From NCBI GenBank assembly GCA_017472325.1, contig JAFUQM010000025.1, positions 1 to 44,353 of the forward strand: a DNA stretch of 44,353 nt. Reading direction: 5' to 3'. Positions 1 through 9,583 of this stretch are shown one piece after another. Position 1 is the first letter of the stretch. Each line of letters opens with the position of its first letter. The stretch is from Lachnospiraceae bacterium. Lineage in GTDB: Bacteria; Bacillota; Clostridia; Lachnospirales; Lachnospiraceae. Below the pieces are notes generated by a model. It saw only the letters and a program-made list of their open reading frames with translations, made no database searches and had not been told where the DNA came from. Made by a program: the position numbers and the translations under genes.

Positions 1-55
1 GATTCTTTATGATACATAAAGTACCTTCTAGCATCTTATTTTCTAATATCCGCTT

Positions 56-829
56 TTATCGTCTTTGTCTTGCTGCTTCATACATCAAGATTGATGCAGA
101 AATTGCTGCATTTAACGATTCCACCTGTCCTTTCATCGGAATCTTTAGGTATGCATCTGCTGCCTTTGCTGTAATATCACGCAATCCATTGCCTTCATTT
201 CCGATCAAAAAAGCAGTGCCTTTGTCATAATTGCACTCGTCATAAAAGCCATCTGCTTTCAAATGCGCCGCATATACTGTAATATTTTGCTTCTGTAATT
301 CCTTTATCGTCTGCAACAAATTATCTGTATACAAAAACGGCATACGATAGATGGAGCCCATTGTAGAACGAATTGTCTTTGGATTATAAATATCTGCTGT
401 TCCCGTTGTCATAATCACACCATCAATCCCCGCACCTTCTCCGGTACGAAACATTGTTCCAAGATTGCCTGGGTCCTGAATATCCTCTAATAATAACAAC
501 AGCGGTTTTTCTTTCTTGCAAATCTGTTCTAATTCATAATGATATTGTTTTACAACACATAAAATTCCCTGCGGTGTCTGCGTGTCAGAAATTCTGGCAA
601 ACACTTCATCTGTTACTACTTCATAAGAGCAGCGCTGTAGTTTTGCACCAACAACAGCATCCGCCCGAAAAGATTCTGCTATGTAAATCTCCTGTATCCG
701 CTCTTCTGGTGCTTCCATAAACATCTTACTGCCTTCCACAATGAAGATATCTGCTTCCTTGCGCGCTTTTGCCTTTTTATTCCATTGTATCAGCGTTTTT
801 ACACGCCCATTTGATGTACTCGTTATCAT
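56..829 (-). CDS. TrmH/SpoU-family RNA methyltransferase
   Basis: Predicted S-adenosylmethionine-dependent 2'-O-ribose methyltransferase acting on rRNA or tRNA in the cytoplasm. The 257-residue protein has the three SPOUT trefoil-knot motifs in order: LEDIQDPGNLGTMFRTGEG (conserved N and R) near residue 115, FLIGNEGNGL near 205, and IPMKGQVESLNAAISASI near 230. The N-terminal ~100 residues resemble the small RNA substrate-binding domain of RlmB/TrmH proteins. The ATG at 829 is preceded by a GAGGT ribosome binding site. It follows pfkA on the same strand, across a terminator-like hairpin. The fold and chemistry are confident; the exact target nucleotide cannot be told from sequence. Confidence 0.92.
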   Translation of the reverse strand: MITSTSNGRVKTLIQWNKKAKARKEADIFIVEGSKMFMEAPEERIQEIYIAESFRADAVVGAKLQRCSYEVVTDEVFARISDTQTPQGILCVVKQYHYELEQICKKEKPLLLLLEDIQDPGNLGTMFRTGEGAGIDGVIMTTGTADIYNPKTIRSTMGSIYRMPFLYTDNLLQTIKELQKQNITVYAAHLKADGFYDECNYDKGTAFLIGNEGNGLRDITAKAADAYLKIPMKGQVESLNAAISASILMYEAARQRR

Positions 830-852
830 ATAGACCTCGCTTATATAACAAA

Positions 853-876
853 GACGATACCTGTACGGGTATCGCC
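853..876 (-). terminator. Terminator-like hairpin after pfkA
   Basis: A 9-base stem (853-861 with 868-876) reads in minus sense as a hairpin just downstream of the pfkA stop and is followed by a short T-containing run (CTTTGTT). It lies only 24 bases before the TrmH-family start, so it may attenuate rather than fully stop transcription. Confidence 0.55.
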
Positions 877-891
877 TATGCTTAATCTTCT

Positions 892-1866
892 TTATACAGA
901 AAGCAGACGGCTTACTAGGAACTGGTATTCATCAATACTCTTCTCCATTGCCAACGCTTCCTCAATGTCAAAATCAACAAACTCACCATGCTGATAGCCT
1001 ACAACACGGTTTGATTTACCTTCGCAAAGAATGTCTGCTGCGTAAGCACCCATAATAGACGCATAAAATCTATCTTTACATGTTGGACTACCGCCTCGCT
1101 GCATGTAACCTAAGATAGTAGCTCTTGTCTCAATACCTGTTGCCGCTTCAATTCTTCTCGCCATAGATGTAGAATGGCCGATACCTTCCGCATTGATAAT
1201 AAGATGATGTGTTTTTCCTTTTTTACGGTTTCTGATGATATTGTTGATAATCTGCTGCTCGTTATAATCATATTTCTCCGGAAGTAGAATATCCTCTGCA
1301 CCATTGGCAACACCACACCAAAGTGCAATATAACCGGCATTTCTACCCATAACCTCAATAATACTGCAGCGCTCATGAGAAGAAGAAGTATCTCTTACCT
1401 TATCAATTGCCTGCATTGCTGTATTAATGGCAGTATCAAATCCAATCGTATATTCTGTACACGCAATATCAAGGTCAATTGTACCCGGAATACCAATGGT
1501 ATTAATACCATGTCTTGCCAAAGCCTGTGCGCCGCGATAAGAACCATCACCGCCAATAACAACCAGACCATCAATTCCGTGCTTTTTACAAATATCCGCA
1601 CCTTTTAACTGTCCTTCTTCTGTTTTAAATTCAGAACATCTGGCTGTTCCAAGAACAGTACCACCGCGCTGAATTGTATCAGAAACAGTTTTCGCTTCCA
1701 TATCTATAATTTCTTCATTCAAAAGACCTTGATAGCCTTTTTTAATACCTTTTACTTTTACACCATTTGCAAGTGCTTTTCTTACTACTGCACGAATTGC
1801 AGCATTCATTCCAGGTGCATCACCGCCACTTGTAAGAACGCCGATTGTCTCAATCTTTTTGGCCAT
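892..1866 (-). CDS. pfkA: ATP-dependent 6-phosphofructokinase
   Basis: Phosphorylates fructose 6-phosphate to fructose 1,6-bisphosphate, the committed step of glycolysis, in the cytoplasm. At 324 residues it has normal bacterial PfkA length. Visible motifs are the GGDAPGMNAAIRA nucleotide-binding start, GGDGSYRGA (the glycine pattern of ATP-dependent enzymes rather than PPi-dependent ones), the catalytic TIDLD (both aspartates kept, but Leu where TIDND is usual), and MGRNAGYIAL. The start follows AGAAGGAGG. dnaE lies 60 bases upstream on the same strand, a common dnaE-pfkA arrangement in Clostridia. An imperfect cre-like palindrome sits between them. Confidence 0.96.
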   Translation of the reverse strand: MAKKIETIGVLTSGGDAPGMNAAIRAVVRKALANGVKVKGIKKGYQGLLNEEIIDMEAKTVSDTIQRGGTVLGTARCSEFKTEEGQLKGADICKKHGIDGLVVIGGDGSYRGAQALARHGINTIGIPGTIDLDIACTEYTIGFDTAINTAMQAIDKVRDTSSSHERCSIIEVMGRNAGYIALWCGVANGAEDILLPEKYDYNEQQIINNIIRNRKKGKTHHLIINAEGIGHSTSMARRIEAATGIETRATILGYMQRGGSPTCKDRFYASIMGAYAADILCEGKSNRVVGYQHGEFVDFDIEEALAMEKSIDEYQFLVSRLLSV

Positions 1867-1906
1867 ATTGCTACCTCCTTCTGACTTCTTCCATTCTAAT
1901 CTATTT

Positions 1907-1921
1907 TTGAAACGTTTTCAA
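1907..1921. promoter_or_regulatory. Imperfect cre-like palindrome upstream of pfkA
   Basis: TTGAAACGTTTTCAA is a near-perfect palindrome centred on CG, like CcpA catabolite-responsive elements, but one base short of the usual 14-base cre spacing. It lies between dnaE and pfkA, 41 bases before the pfkA start. Carbon-catabolite control of pfkA would make sense, but this is only an inference from the motif. Confidence 0.3.
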
Positions 1922-1926
1922 TATTT

Positions 1927-4900
1927 TTATACTACTTTTACATTACTTTCTCCAACAAGTGTAAACAAGCGTTCCAAAAGTCCCTGCTCTGCCCGTACAC
2001 TTTGGTTCGCAGGTAAGGTTTTCATCTCTTTTGTCTTCTCAATATAAATAACAACTCTATCCTGCCCGTCGGAGTAACGAAGCAGTTCCATAAGTGCTGT
2101 TTCTTTTTCTTTGTATTCATCCATAGAAGTGAATTTAATCCAAAGTTTCTTAGGAATCTCATCAAACGCCATAATGCGCTCGCAGATTAATTTTGCATCT
2201 CTGTCTTCCTCCACAGAAACTCTGCCCTTAACAAATACTTTGTTATCTTCTATCAGTTTAGAAGAATTTCGTTCATAATCTTTTGGGAAAACAATGACTT
2301 CCACACTGCCGACCAAGTCCTCTACCATCAAAAATGCCATCACTTTATCATTTTTGGTATACTTGATTTTCTTGTCTGCTATCATACCACCAATGGTTAC
2401 GCTCGCACCATCTACCGCCTTAACAGTATTGCTTTCTTCATCTAACAGAAAATCTCCCGTTGTAGCAGTAATGTGTTTTTTCCAAAGAGCCTCATATTCT
2501 TCTAATGGATGTCCACTGATATAAATACCAAGCACTTCTTTTTCAAACGAAAGCAGCAATTCTTTCGTATATTCTCCTACATCTGGTAGCTTAATATCAA
2601 AGTTTTCTTTTTCTTCCTCTGATACAATATCAAACAATGACATCTGCCCTGCCATGTTATTTTTCTTATTTTGCTGGATACTATCTACGACTTGAACATA
2701 AACGCTCATCAACTGTCTTCTTGTACCTTCTAACGTATCGAACGCGCCTGCCTTAATCAAGTTTTCAATGACTCGCTTGTTCAGATCCCGTTCCATCATT
2801 CTCGTAATGAAGTCCTTTAGATTCGTAAATCTGCCACGCTCTCTTCGTTCTTCTACAAGACCTTCAATCACCGGACGCCCTACCCCTTTAATCGCTGTCA
2901 AAGCATAACGGATAGCGCCATTTGAAACCGAGAATCCAGTTTCTCCTTCATTAATATCCGGCGGTAAAATTGCAATGTTCATGTTGCGGCACGTTAAGAT
3001 ATATTCCGATACTTTGTTGGAATTATCAATCACCGATGTCAAAAGTGCGGCCATAAATTCTACAGGATAGTAATATTTTAAATACGCTGTCTGGTAAGAG
3101 ACTACAGCATATGCTGCTGCATGTGATTTATTAAATGCGTATTTTGCAAAATCCATCATCTCAGAATAAATCTGCTCCGCTACCCTTTCATCTATGCCCA
3201 GTGCCACGCATCCCGGAACGCCCTCTTCTGCATTACCATGCACGAAATTCGCACGTTCCTTTTCCATGACTGCCTGTTTCTTCTTACTCATTGCACGCCG
3301 TACAAGGTCGCTTCGTCCAAGTGTATATCCGCCAAGGTCTCGTACAATCTGCATAACCTGCTCCTGATATACAATACACCCATAAGTCGGTGCCAGGATT
3401 GGTTCTAACTGCGGACAGGAATACGTAATTGCCTCACTACTATTCTTTCCTTTGATGTATTTGGGAATAAAATCCATCGGTCCTGGACGATACAAGGAAA
3501 TCCCTGCAATGATATCCTCTAAAGACTGTGGCTTCAACTCTTTCATGAAGCTCTTCATTCCGCCACTTTCTAACTGGAACACACCATCTGTATGTCCTGT
3601 TCCAATGGCTGCAAGCACTTCTTTATCATTATAATCGATATTATCCATATCTAACAAAATGCCCGTATTACGTTCTATCATCTTAACCGCATTCTGAATA
3701 ACTGTCAGAGTACGAAGTCCAAGGAAATCCATTTTTAAGAGTCCTAGTTCTTCTAACGTTGTCATCGTAAACTGTGTTGTAATGGAACCGTCAGAACCTC
3801 TGGAAAGTGGTACGAATTCATCCGCTGACTTCTGACAGATTACAACCCCAGCTGCATGCATGGAAGTGTGTCGTGGAAGACCTTCCAAACGCTTACACAT
3901 ATCAATCAATGTATGAACCTGTTCTTCTGTCTCATACAGATTACGGAATTCCGGATTCATCTCCAATGCTTTCTCTATCGTAATATTCAGTTCATTCGGC
4001 ACCATCTTAGCAATAGAATCGACATAAGCATATGGCAAATCCATCACTCGTCCTACATCTCTGATAACACCCTTTGCCGCCATAGTACCAAAAGTAACAA
4101 TCTGCACTACTTTATCAGCACCATATTTTTTCCCTACATAATCAATGACTTCCTGCCTTCTCTCAAAACAAAAATCAATATCAATATCGGGCATGGAAAC
4201 ACGCTCTGGATTTAGGAATCGCTCAAAGAGCAAACTATATTTAATCGGATCAATGTTGGTAATATGCAGACAATAAGATACAATACTGCCCGCAGCCGAA
4301 CCTCGTCCTGGCCCAACCATAATATCCTGTGTTCTGGCATAGTTGATAAAATCCCATACAATCAGGAAATAATCGACATACCCCATAGATTTAATCGTAC
4401 TTAACTCGTATTCCAGACGTTTATGTAATGTACCGTCATCCTCCGGATAGCGTTCCTTCATACCATCCTCACATAGTTTACATAAGTACGTCCATGAATC
4501 ATAGCCTTCCGGCACTTCGTATTTTGGCAGTTTTGTTACGCCAAACTCTATCTCCACATGACAACGGTCTGCAATTCTTTGCGTATTCTCTACTGCTTCC
4601 CATGCGTATGGAAAAAGCGTTTTCATCTCAGTTTCACTTTTGACATAATACTGACCGCCCTCATAACGCATTCTATCTTCGTCAGCTAACTTTTTACCCG
4701 TCTGGATACATAGCAATATGTCATGTGGCTTTTCGTCCTCTGCATATGTATAATGAACATCATTGGTAGCCACTAATGGGATATCCAGTTCTCTACTCAT
4801 ATTCAGTAGTGCCGCATTGACCGTTTTCTGTTCTGGAATACCATGATCCTGCAATTCCAGAAAATAATTGCCTTTTCCAAAACAATTTTCATATTTACGC

Positions 4901-5376
4901 GCTACTTTTTTGGCTTCTTCTATCAGCCCTTTTGCAATATAGCGCTGTACTTCACCCGCAAGACAGGCAGATAGTGCAATAATCCCTTCATGATACTGCT
5001 CTAACACTTCCATATCTACACGTGGTTTATAATAGTATCCTTCTGTAAATCCCTTACTTACAATCTTCATCAGATTGGCATATCCTGTATTATTCTCTGC
5101 CAAAAGCACAAGATGATAATATCGATCCTCGCCACCTGTCAATTCTTTATCAAAACGGGAATTTGGAGCAACATAAACCTCACAGCCTATAATCGGATTA
5201 ATCCCTTCTGCCTTTGCTGCACGATAAAAATCGATAACACCATACATAACACCGTGGTCTGTTATCGCAGCACTATTCATGCCAAGCTCTTTGACGCGCT
5301 TTACATATTCTTTTATCTTATTAGAGCCATCAAGCAGGCTGTATTCTGTATGAACGTGCAAGTGTGCAAATGCCAT
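1927..5376 (-). CDS. dnaE: DNA polymerase III alpha subunit, DnaE type
   Basis: Replicative DNA polymerase catalytic subunit. The N-terminal PHP domain begins at AFAHLHVHTEYSLLDG, with ITDHG about 40 residues later. The polymerase core carries the MPDIDIDF catalytic aspartates near residue 400 and the GPGRGSAAGS motif. Helix-hairpin-helix and OB-fold regions fill the C-terminal third. The length, 1149 residues, is typical for DnaE1. The frame extends 11 codons upstream (to 5409), but the chosen ATG has AGAGGA ten bases before it and begins exactly at the family's usual N-terminus. Firmicutes normally also carry PolC, which is not in this window, so this may be the second replicative polymerase. 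The stop is TAA. Confidence 0.96.
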   Translation of the reverse strand: MAFAHLHVHTEYSLLDGSNKIKEYVKRVKELGMNSAAITDHGVMYGVIDFYRAAKAEGINPIIGCEVYVAPNSRFDKELTGGEDRYYHLVLLAENNTGYANLMKIVSKGFTEGYYYKPRVDMEVLEQYHEGIIALSACLAGEVQRYIAKGLIEEAKKVARKYENCFGKGNYFLELQDHGIPEQKTVNAALLNMSRELDIPLVATNDVHYTYAEDEKPHDILLCIQTGKKLADEDRMRYEGGQYYVKSETEMKTLFPYAWEAVENTQRIADRCHVEIEFGVTKLPKYEVPEGYDSWTYLCKLCEDGMKERYPEDDGTLHKRLEYELSTIKSMGYVDYFLIVWDFINYARTQDIMVGPGRGSAAGSIVSYCLHITNIDPIKYSLLFERFLNPERVSMPDIDIDFCFERRQEVIDYVGKKYGADKVVQIVTFGTMAAKGVIRDVGRVMDLPYAYVDSIAKMVPNELNITIEKALEMNPEFRNLYETEEQVHTLIDMCKRLEGLPRHTSMHAAGVVICQKSADEFVPLSRGSDGSITTQFTMTTLEELGLLKMDFLGLRTLTVIQNAVKMIERNTGILLDMDNIDYNDKEVLAAIGTGHTDGVFQLESGGMKSFMKELKPQSLEDIIAGISLYRPGPMDFIPKYIKGKNSSEAITYSCPQLEPILAPTYGCIVYQEQVMQIVRDLGGYTLGRSDLVRRAMSKKKQAVMEKERANFVHGNAEEGVPGCVALGIDERVAEQIYSEMMDFAKYAFNKSHAAAYAVVSYQTAYLKYYYPVEFMAALLTSVIDNSNKVSEYILTCRNMNIAILPPDINEGETGFSVSNGAIRYALTAIKGVGRPVIEGLVEERRERGRFTNLKDFITRMMERDLNKRVIENLIKAGAFDTLEGTRRQLMSVYVQVVDSIQQNKKNNMAGQMSLFDIVSEEEKENFDIKLPDVGEYTKELLLSFEKEVLGIYISGHPLEEYEALWKKHITATTGDFLLDEESNTVKAVDGASVTIGGMIADKKIKYTKNDKVMAFLMVEDLVGSVEVIVFPKDYERNSSKLIEDNKVFVKGRVSVEEDRDAKLICERIMAFDEIPKKLWIKFTSMDEYKEKETALMELLRYSDGQDRVVIYIEKTKEMKTLPANQSVRAEQGLLERLFTLVGESNVKVV

Positions 5377-5440
5377 ATGTCCCAATTCCTCTTTCATCCA
5401 TAATCTCATATATAACTGTTACAATCATATCACAGGTGAC

Positions 5441-5477
5441 AAAAAAAATACAGTCGGTTCTATTAGAAACCGACTGC
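5441..5477 (-). terminator. Intrinsic terminator of metK
   Basis: A 9-base perfect stem (5451-5459 with 5468-5476) is followed in minus sense by eight T residues (5441-5449). This is a textbook Rho-independent terminator separating metK from dnaE. Confidence 0.9.
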
Positions 5478-5499
5478 ATAGTCTTATTGCAATTTCTTC

Positions 5500-6687
5500 T
5501 TATAAATATTTCTTTAAAGCTTCTGCTTTATCTGTTTTTTCCCACGGTAAATCAAGGTCGTTACGTCCAAAATGTCCATAAGCTGCTGTCTGTTTGTAGA
5601 TTGGTCTTCTCAAATCAAGCATCTGAATAATGCCTGCTGGACGTAAATCAAAGTTCTCACGAACAATGCCAACTAATTCATCATTGGATAATTTACCTGT
5701 ACCAAATGTATCTACCATAATAGATGTTGGCTGTGCAACACCGATTGCGTAAGATAACTGGATTTCACATTTGGAAGCAAGTCCTGCAGCTACAATATTT
5801 TTAGCTACATAACGTGCTGCATATGCTGCTGAACGGTCAACTTTTGTGCAGTCTTTACCAGAGAAAGCACCACCGCCATGACGCGCATATCCGCCATAAG
5901 TATCAACGATAATTTTACGTCCTGTCAAACCAGCATCACCGTGTGGTCCACCGATCACGAAACGTCCTGTAGGATTGATAAAGAATTTAGTATCTGCATC
6001 AATCATATCCTTTGGAAGGATTGGAGCAAATACATATTTCTCAATATCTTCATGAATCTGTTTCTGTGTTACATCTTCATCATGCTGTGTAGAAAGAACA
6101 ACTGCTTCCAGTCTCTTTGGTTTGCCATTTTCATCATATTCAACTGACACCTGGCTCTTACCGTCTGGTCTTAAATATTTTAATGTACCATCTTTACGTA
6201 CTTTTGTTAACTGTAATGCCAATTTGTGAGCAAGAGAAATTGGATATGGCATATACTCTTCTGTTTCGTCTGTTGCATAACCAAACATCATACCCTGGTC
6301 ACCAGCACCAATTGCTTCAATTTCTTCATCGCTCATTGTATTCTGTTTCGCTTCTAATGCTTTATCAACACCCATTGCAATATCAGAAGACTGTTCATCA
6401 ATTGCAGTCAACACAGCACATGTATTGCCATCAAAACCATATTCAGACTTATCGTAACCAATTTCTTTTACTGTTTCACGTACAATTTTCTGAATATCAA
6501 CATATGCATTTGTTGTAATCTCACCTGTTACCAATACGAATCCTGTACAGCTTGCTGTTTCACATGCCACGCGACTCATAGGGTCTTTTTCCATTAATGC
6601 GTCCAAAATGGCATCAGAGATAGCATCACACATTTTATCTGGATGTCCTTCTGTTACGGATTCGGAAGTAAATAATAATTTTTCCAT
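5500..6687 (-). CDS. metK: S-adenosylmethionine synthetase
   Basis: Makes S-adenosylmethionine from methionine and ATP; cytoplasmic and normally essential. The 395-residue protein has [13 protein letters not shown] at the N-terminus, the [12 protein letters not shown] signature near residue 117 and the phosphate-binding GGGAFSGKD near residue 262, all intact. The ATG follows a strong AGGAGG. The transcript starts far upstream and carries a SAM-I riboswitch with its own terminator, so expression is predicted to fall when SAM is plentiful: product feedback on the gene that makes it. Confidence 0.97.
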   Translation of the reverse strand: MEKLLFTSESVTEGHPDKMCDAISDAILDALMEKDPMSRVACETASCTGFVLVTGEITTNAYVDIQKIVRETVKEIGYDKSEYGFDGNTCAVLTAIDEQSSDIAMGVDKALEAKQNTMSDEEIEAIGAGDQGMMFGYATDETEEYMPYPISLAHKLALQLTKVRKDGTLKYLRPDGKSQVSVEYDENGKPKRLEAVVLSTQHDEDVTQKQIHEDIEKYVFAPILPKDMIDADTKFFINPTGRFVIGGPHGDAGLTGRKIIVDTYGGYARHGGGAFSGKDCTKVDRSAAYAARYVAKNIVAAGLASKCEIQLSYAIGVAQPTSIMVDTFGTGKLSNDELVGIVRENFDLRPAGIIQMLDLRRPIYKQTAAYGHFGRNDLDLPWEKTDKAEALKKYL

Positions 6688-6723
6688 TTTCGTTTCCTCC
6701 TGTAATAATAATAATAAATTAAA

Positions 6724-6748
6724 AAATCCACTTATAATTCATAAGCGG
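6724..6748 (-). terminator. Riboswitch-controlled terminator of the metK leader
   Basis: In minus sense an 8-base stem (one G-T pair) with a 5-base loop is followed by a run of six T, between the SAM aptamer and the metK ribosome binding site. This is the expression platform of the SAM-I riboswitch. Confidence 0.85.
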
Positions 6749-6771
6749 ACCCGACAACACGATAATCAAAT

Positions 6772-6889
6772 CCTCTTATTGTTCGATTTATCCCACGGGA
6801 TAACTACTCGCTCAGGTTGGCACCTTCCTGTCGCAGGGGTTGCCGTGGCTTCACAGATCCTTTGTATCTCCACCACTCTGAATAAGAGA
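6772..6889 (-). ncRNA. SAM-I (S-box) riboswitch aptamer
   Basis: Minus-strand RNA leader of metK. Hallmarks seen: a P1 stem formed by TCTCTTATT (6881-6889) with AATAAGAGG (6772-6780), the AGAG-purine-rich start followed by GGAG, then GTGAAGCC, CGGCAACC, and GGTGCCAACCTG before the closing P1 strand. These are the conserved core elements of the S-box. Binding of SAM stabilises P1 and allows the downstream terminator to form. The aptamer lies between a consensus promoter and the terminator, about 85 bases before the metK start. Confidence 0.96.
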
Positions 6890-6921
6890 AACACAATATG
6901 GAATTTGTAATATCTATTGAT

Positions 6922-6950
6922 AGAATACACTGCAAGCGAATGCTTGTCAA
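6922..6950 (-). promoter_or_regulatory. Sigma-A promoter of the metK riboswitch transcript
   Basis: In minus sense TTGACA (6945-6950), a 17-base spacer and TATTCT (6922-6927). This places the start of transcription about 25 bases before the aptamer. Confidence 0.75.
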
Positions 6951-6980
6951 TAGTCAATGCTTGGCAGCTAGCCAAAAGCA

Positions 6981-7009
6981 TTGACTTTATGAATATTAGA
7001 ACTTATAAT
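6981..7009 (+). promoter_or_regulatory. Sigma-A promoter of the HD-GYP gene
   Basis: TTGACT (6981-6986), a 17-base spacer and a perfect TATAAT (7004-7009), 26 bases before the start codon of the plus-strand HD-GYP gene. It diverges from the metK promoter. Confidence 0.8.
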
Positions 7010-7034
7010 TTATGTATATACGGGAGGGTTACTT

Positions 7035-8105
7035 ATGCGTAAATTAAAAACATCCGAATTACTTCCTGGCATGATACTTGCCGAGGATATTTATACTTAT
7101 AATGACAAAAGAATTTTAACAAAAGGAATTGAATTAACCGACAACCTGATTACACGTTTGGAATTTTATTCCATTCTCAGTGTCAGAGTTGAAGATGAGA
7201 TGGCTTCTTCAAAGTCCATTGATGATGAGATATCTTATTTTGAAAAATTGCGTTCTTCGCGCAATTATATCGAATTCAAGGTTCACTTTGATCATTCTGT
7301 AGATTCCCTTCGCTTAAAATTAGAAAAACTTGCAGAAGGCAATGTAGACCTTGATGTATCCACACTACTTGACTCTACATTGTCACTTATCGGTACAGCC
7401 AAAGGCTCTTACAACATTTTTGATATGTTACATAATATGAGACAATATGACGACTCTACCTACGCGCACTCTTTAAATGTAGCGCTTGTCTGTCATGTAC
7501 TCGCCAAATGGCTGAATATGTCAGAAGCAGACGTGAATCTTGCTACTATGTGTGGCCTGTTACATGATGTTGGTAAGATTAAAATTCCAGATGAGATTAT
7601 CAAAAAGCCTGCACAATTGACAGCAGATGAATTTGCTCTAATCAAAACACATCCTTTAGAAGGCTATCGTATGTTAGAAACACAGGATATCAATGAACAT
7701 GTCCCAAAAGCAGCTTTGATGCATCACGAGCGTTGCGATGGTTCGGGTTACCCACATGCTCTAACAGGAGACAAAATTGACAAATTTGCCAAGATTGTTG
7801 CCATTGCGGATGTGTATGAAGCCATGACAGCTCCTAGAATTTATCGTGGACCAATGTGTCCATTCCATGTCATAGAGATTTTTGAAGACGAAGGATTACA
7901 GAAATATGAACCAGCTTATATTCTTACTTTCCTGCAGAATATTGTAAATACACATTTACGCACAAGAGTAAAATTAAGCAACGGTGAAACTGGGGAAGTC
8001 GTTTACATCAACCAGAACGCTTTATCCCGTCCTGTTGTTAAAGTTGGAGAAACCTTCCATGACTTAGCCAAAGAACACGATTTGTCAATTGAAGCAATTT
8101 TATAA
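7035..8105 (+). CDS. HD-GYP domain c-di-GMP phosphodiesterase
   Basis: Predicted to hydrolyse the second messenger cyclic di-GMP. The 356-residue soluble protein has an N-terminal region of ~130 residues (beginning with LLPGMILAEDIY, common in stand-alone HD-GYP proteins) and a C-terminal HD-GYP domain. In the latter the HD pair is at 177-178 (LLHDVGKIKIPDEI), HHE follows near 230, and GYP is at 238-240. All metal-binding and signature residues appear intact. It is monocistronic, with its own consensus promoter, a GGGAGG ribosome binding site and a palindromic terminator. It has no receiver or membrane domain, so its input signal is unknown. Confidence 0.93.
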   Translation: MRKLKTSELLPGMILAEDIYTYNDKRILTKGIELTDNLITRLEFYSILSVRVEDEMASSKSIDDEISYFEKLRSSRNYIEFKVHFDHSVDSLRLKLEKLAEGNVDLDVSTLLDSTLSLIGTAKGSYNIFDMLHNMRQYDDSTYAHSLNVALVCHVLAKWLNMSEADVNLATMCGLLHDVGKIKIPDEIIKKPAQLTADEFALIKTHPLEGYRMLETQDINEHVPKAALMHHERCDGSGYPHALTGDKIDKFAKIVAIADVYEAMTAPRIYRGPMCPFHVIEIFEDEGLQKYEPAYILTFLQNIVNTHLRTRVKLSNGETGEVVYINQNALSRPVVKVGETFHDLAKEHDLSIEAIL

Positions 8106-8112
8106 ATCTAAT

Positions 8113-8140
8113 AAGAGGCAGTGCAATTGCACTGCCTCTT
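8113..8140. terminator. Bidirectional palindromic terminator between HD-GYP gene and murA
   Basis: A perfect 28-base palindrome with 12-base arms sits between the converging stop codons of the HD-GYP gene (plus) and murA (minus). Its position fits a shared terminator for both directions. Confidence 0.8.
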
Positions 8141-8150
8141 GCTTTATCTT

Positions 8151-9443
8151 CTATACAATTTTTAACTTGAATTTCTGAATGTCTTTTTCTGCTGTCACTT
8201 TGGCAATCTGCGCGCCAAGATTTTGCAGTTTCTGCGGGAAGTCTTCATATCCTCTTTCAATATAACGAATATCGTCCATCGTAGAATACCCTTCCGCTGC
8301 CAATGCCGCCATAACAAGTGCTGCACCTGCACGAAGGTCTGGTACTGTAATGCTTGCTCCTGTATATTTCGGTACCCCGTCAATAATGGCTGTATTACCT
8401 TCTACTTTGATATTAGCACCCATTCTTGTAAGCTCGTCTACATATTTGAATCTATTTTCAAAAATGCTTTCTGTAACAATACTGGTACCCTGAGATAATC
8501 CTAACGCAACCGCAATCTGTGGCTGCATATCTGTTGGAAATCCTGGATAAGGCAATGTTTTCACATGTGTATGTGTCAATGGTTTTGCAGCCACAACTCT
8601 GACTGCATCATCAGATTCTTCAATCTCACAACCAATCTCAAGTAACTTCGCACTAATAGATTCCAAATGTTTTGGTATTACATTTTTAACAGTAACATCA
8701 CCCTTTGTCACTGCTGCAGCAAACATAAATGTCCCTGCTTCAATCTGGTCAGGAATAATGGCATATTCTGTCTTGTGCAGTTTCTCTACCCCTTTGATAC
8801 GAATTACATCCGTTCCTGCACCTTTGATATTGGCACCCATGCTATTTAAAAAGTTTGCCAAATCAACAACATGCGGCTCTTTTGCAGCATTCTCAATCGT
8901 TGTCTTTCCCTCTGCCATCACCGCTGCCATCATAACGTTAATAGTAGCACCAACAGATACCACATCAAGGTAGATATGATTTGCAACAAGTTTTTTAGCT
9001 TCTGTACGAATTAAACCATGAGAAATTTCCACTTCCGCGCCAAGTGCTTTGAATCCTTTAATATGCTGGTCAATCGGTCTGCTTCCGATATTACAGCCAC
9101 CTGGCAGTGAAACCTCGGCTCTCTTATATTTACCAAGTAATGCACCTAACAAATAATAGGAAGCCCTGATTTTCTTAATAAAATCATCTTCAATTACGAG
9201 CGTATGAATCTGTGAAGCATTAATCTTAACAGTATGTCTATCAACACGCTCTACAATAACACCGATGCTCTCCATTGCCTGAATCAACACATTGGTATCA
9301 CGTACATCAGGCATGTTTTCTATGATTACAGTTTCATCCGTCATAACTGCTGCTGCAAGAATTGGAAGTGCAGCATTTTTAGCTCCACCTATCTCGACTT
9401 CACCAACCAACGGATTGCCGCCTTTAATTATATATTGTTCCAT
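8151..9443 (-). CDS. murA: UDP-N-acetylglucosamine 1-carboxyvinyltransferase
   Basis: First committed step of peptidoglycan synthesis: transfers enolpyruvate from PEP to UDP-GlcNAc in the cytoplasm. The 430-residue EPSP-synthase-fold protein has the substrate-binding K22-N23 pair (GGAKNAALP) and the catalytic cysteine C117 in PGGCNIGSRP, which is also the residue modified by fosfomycin in this family. Low-GC Gram-positives often have two paralogs (MurA/MurZ); only one is in view and which type it is cannot be decided. The leader contains two copies of a 35-base repeat. An M23 peptidase gene lies upstream on the same strand. Confidence 0.96.
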   Translation of the reverse strand: MEQYIIKGGNPLVGEVEIGGAKNAALPILAAAVMTDETVIIENMPDVRDTNVLIQAMESIGVIVERVDRHTVKINASQIHTLVIEDDFIKKIRASYYLLGALLGKYKRAEVSLPGGCNIGSRPIDQHIKGFKALGAEVEISHGLIRTEAKKLVANHIYLDVVSVGATINVMMAAVMAEGKTTIENAAKEPHVVDLANFLNSMGANIKGAGTDVIRIKGVEKLHKTEYAIIPDQIEAGTFMFAAAVTKGDVTVKNVIPKHLESISAKLLEIGCEIEESDDAVRVVAAKPLTHTHVKTLPYPGFPTDMQPQIAVALGLSQGTSIVTESIFENRFKYVDELTRMGANIKVEGNTAIIDGVPKYTGASITVPDLRAGAALVMAALAAEGYSTMDDIRYIERGYEDFPQKLQNLGAQIAKVTAEKDIQKFKLKIV

Positions 9444-9504
9444 AGTGTACCTCTATCTTTACACAAAAACTATCTCAACATTCCAATATTTTATACTTGC
9501 ACTG

Positions 9505-9539
9505 GACTTCGTCCATTTCTGCTCGCTAACGCTCATTAT
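9505..9539. repeat. 35-base direct repeat, copy 1 (murA leader)
   Basis: This 35-base unit is repeated exactly at 9584-9618, 79 bases away. It contains the small palindrome TGGAC-GAA-GTCCA and the motif GAGCGTTAGCGAGC on the minus strand. It lies in the non-coding leader of murA. Confidence 0.85.
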
Positions 9540-9583
9540 CTTCTAACTGCGTTATAAGCGCCATTCGCCGCTCGCACTAAATA

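Noticed and set aside
6766..6981. Apparent 71-codon minus-strand reading frame upstream of metK
   Set aside because: It overlaps the SAM-I riboswitch and its promoter, and its sequence is explained by the conserved RNA.
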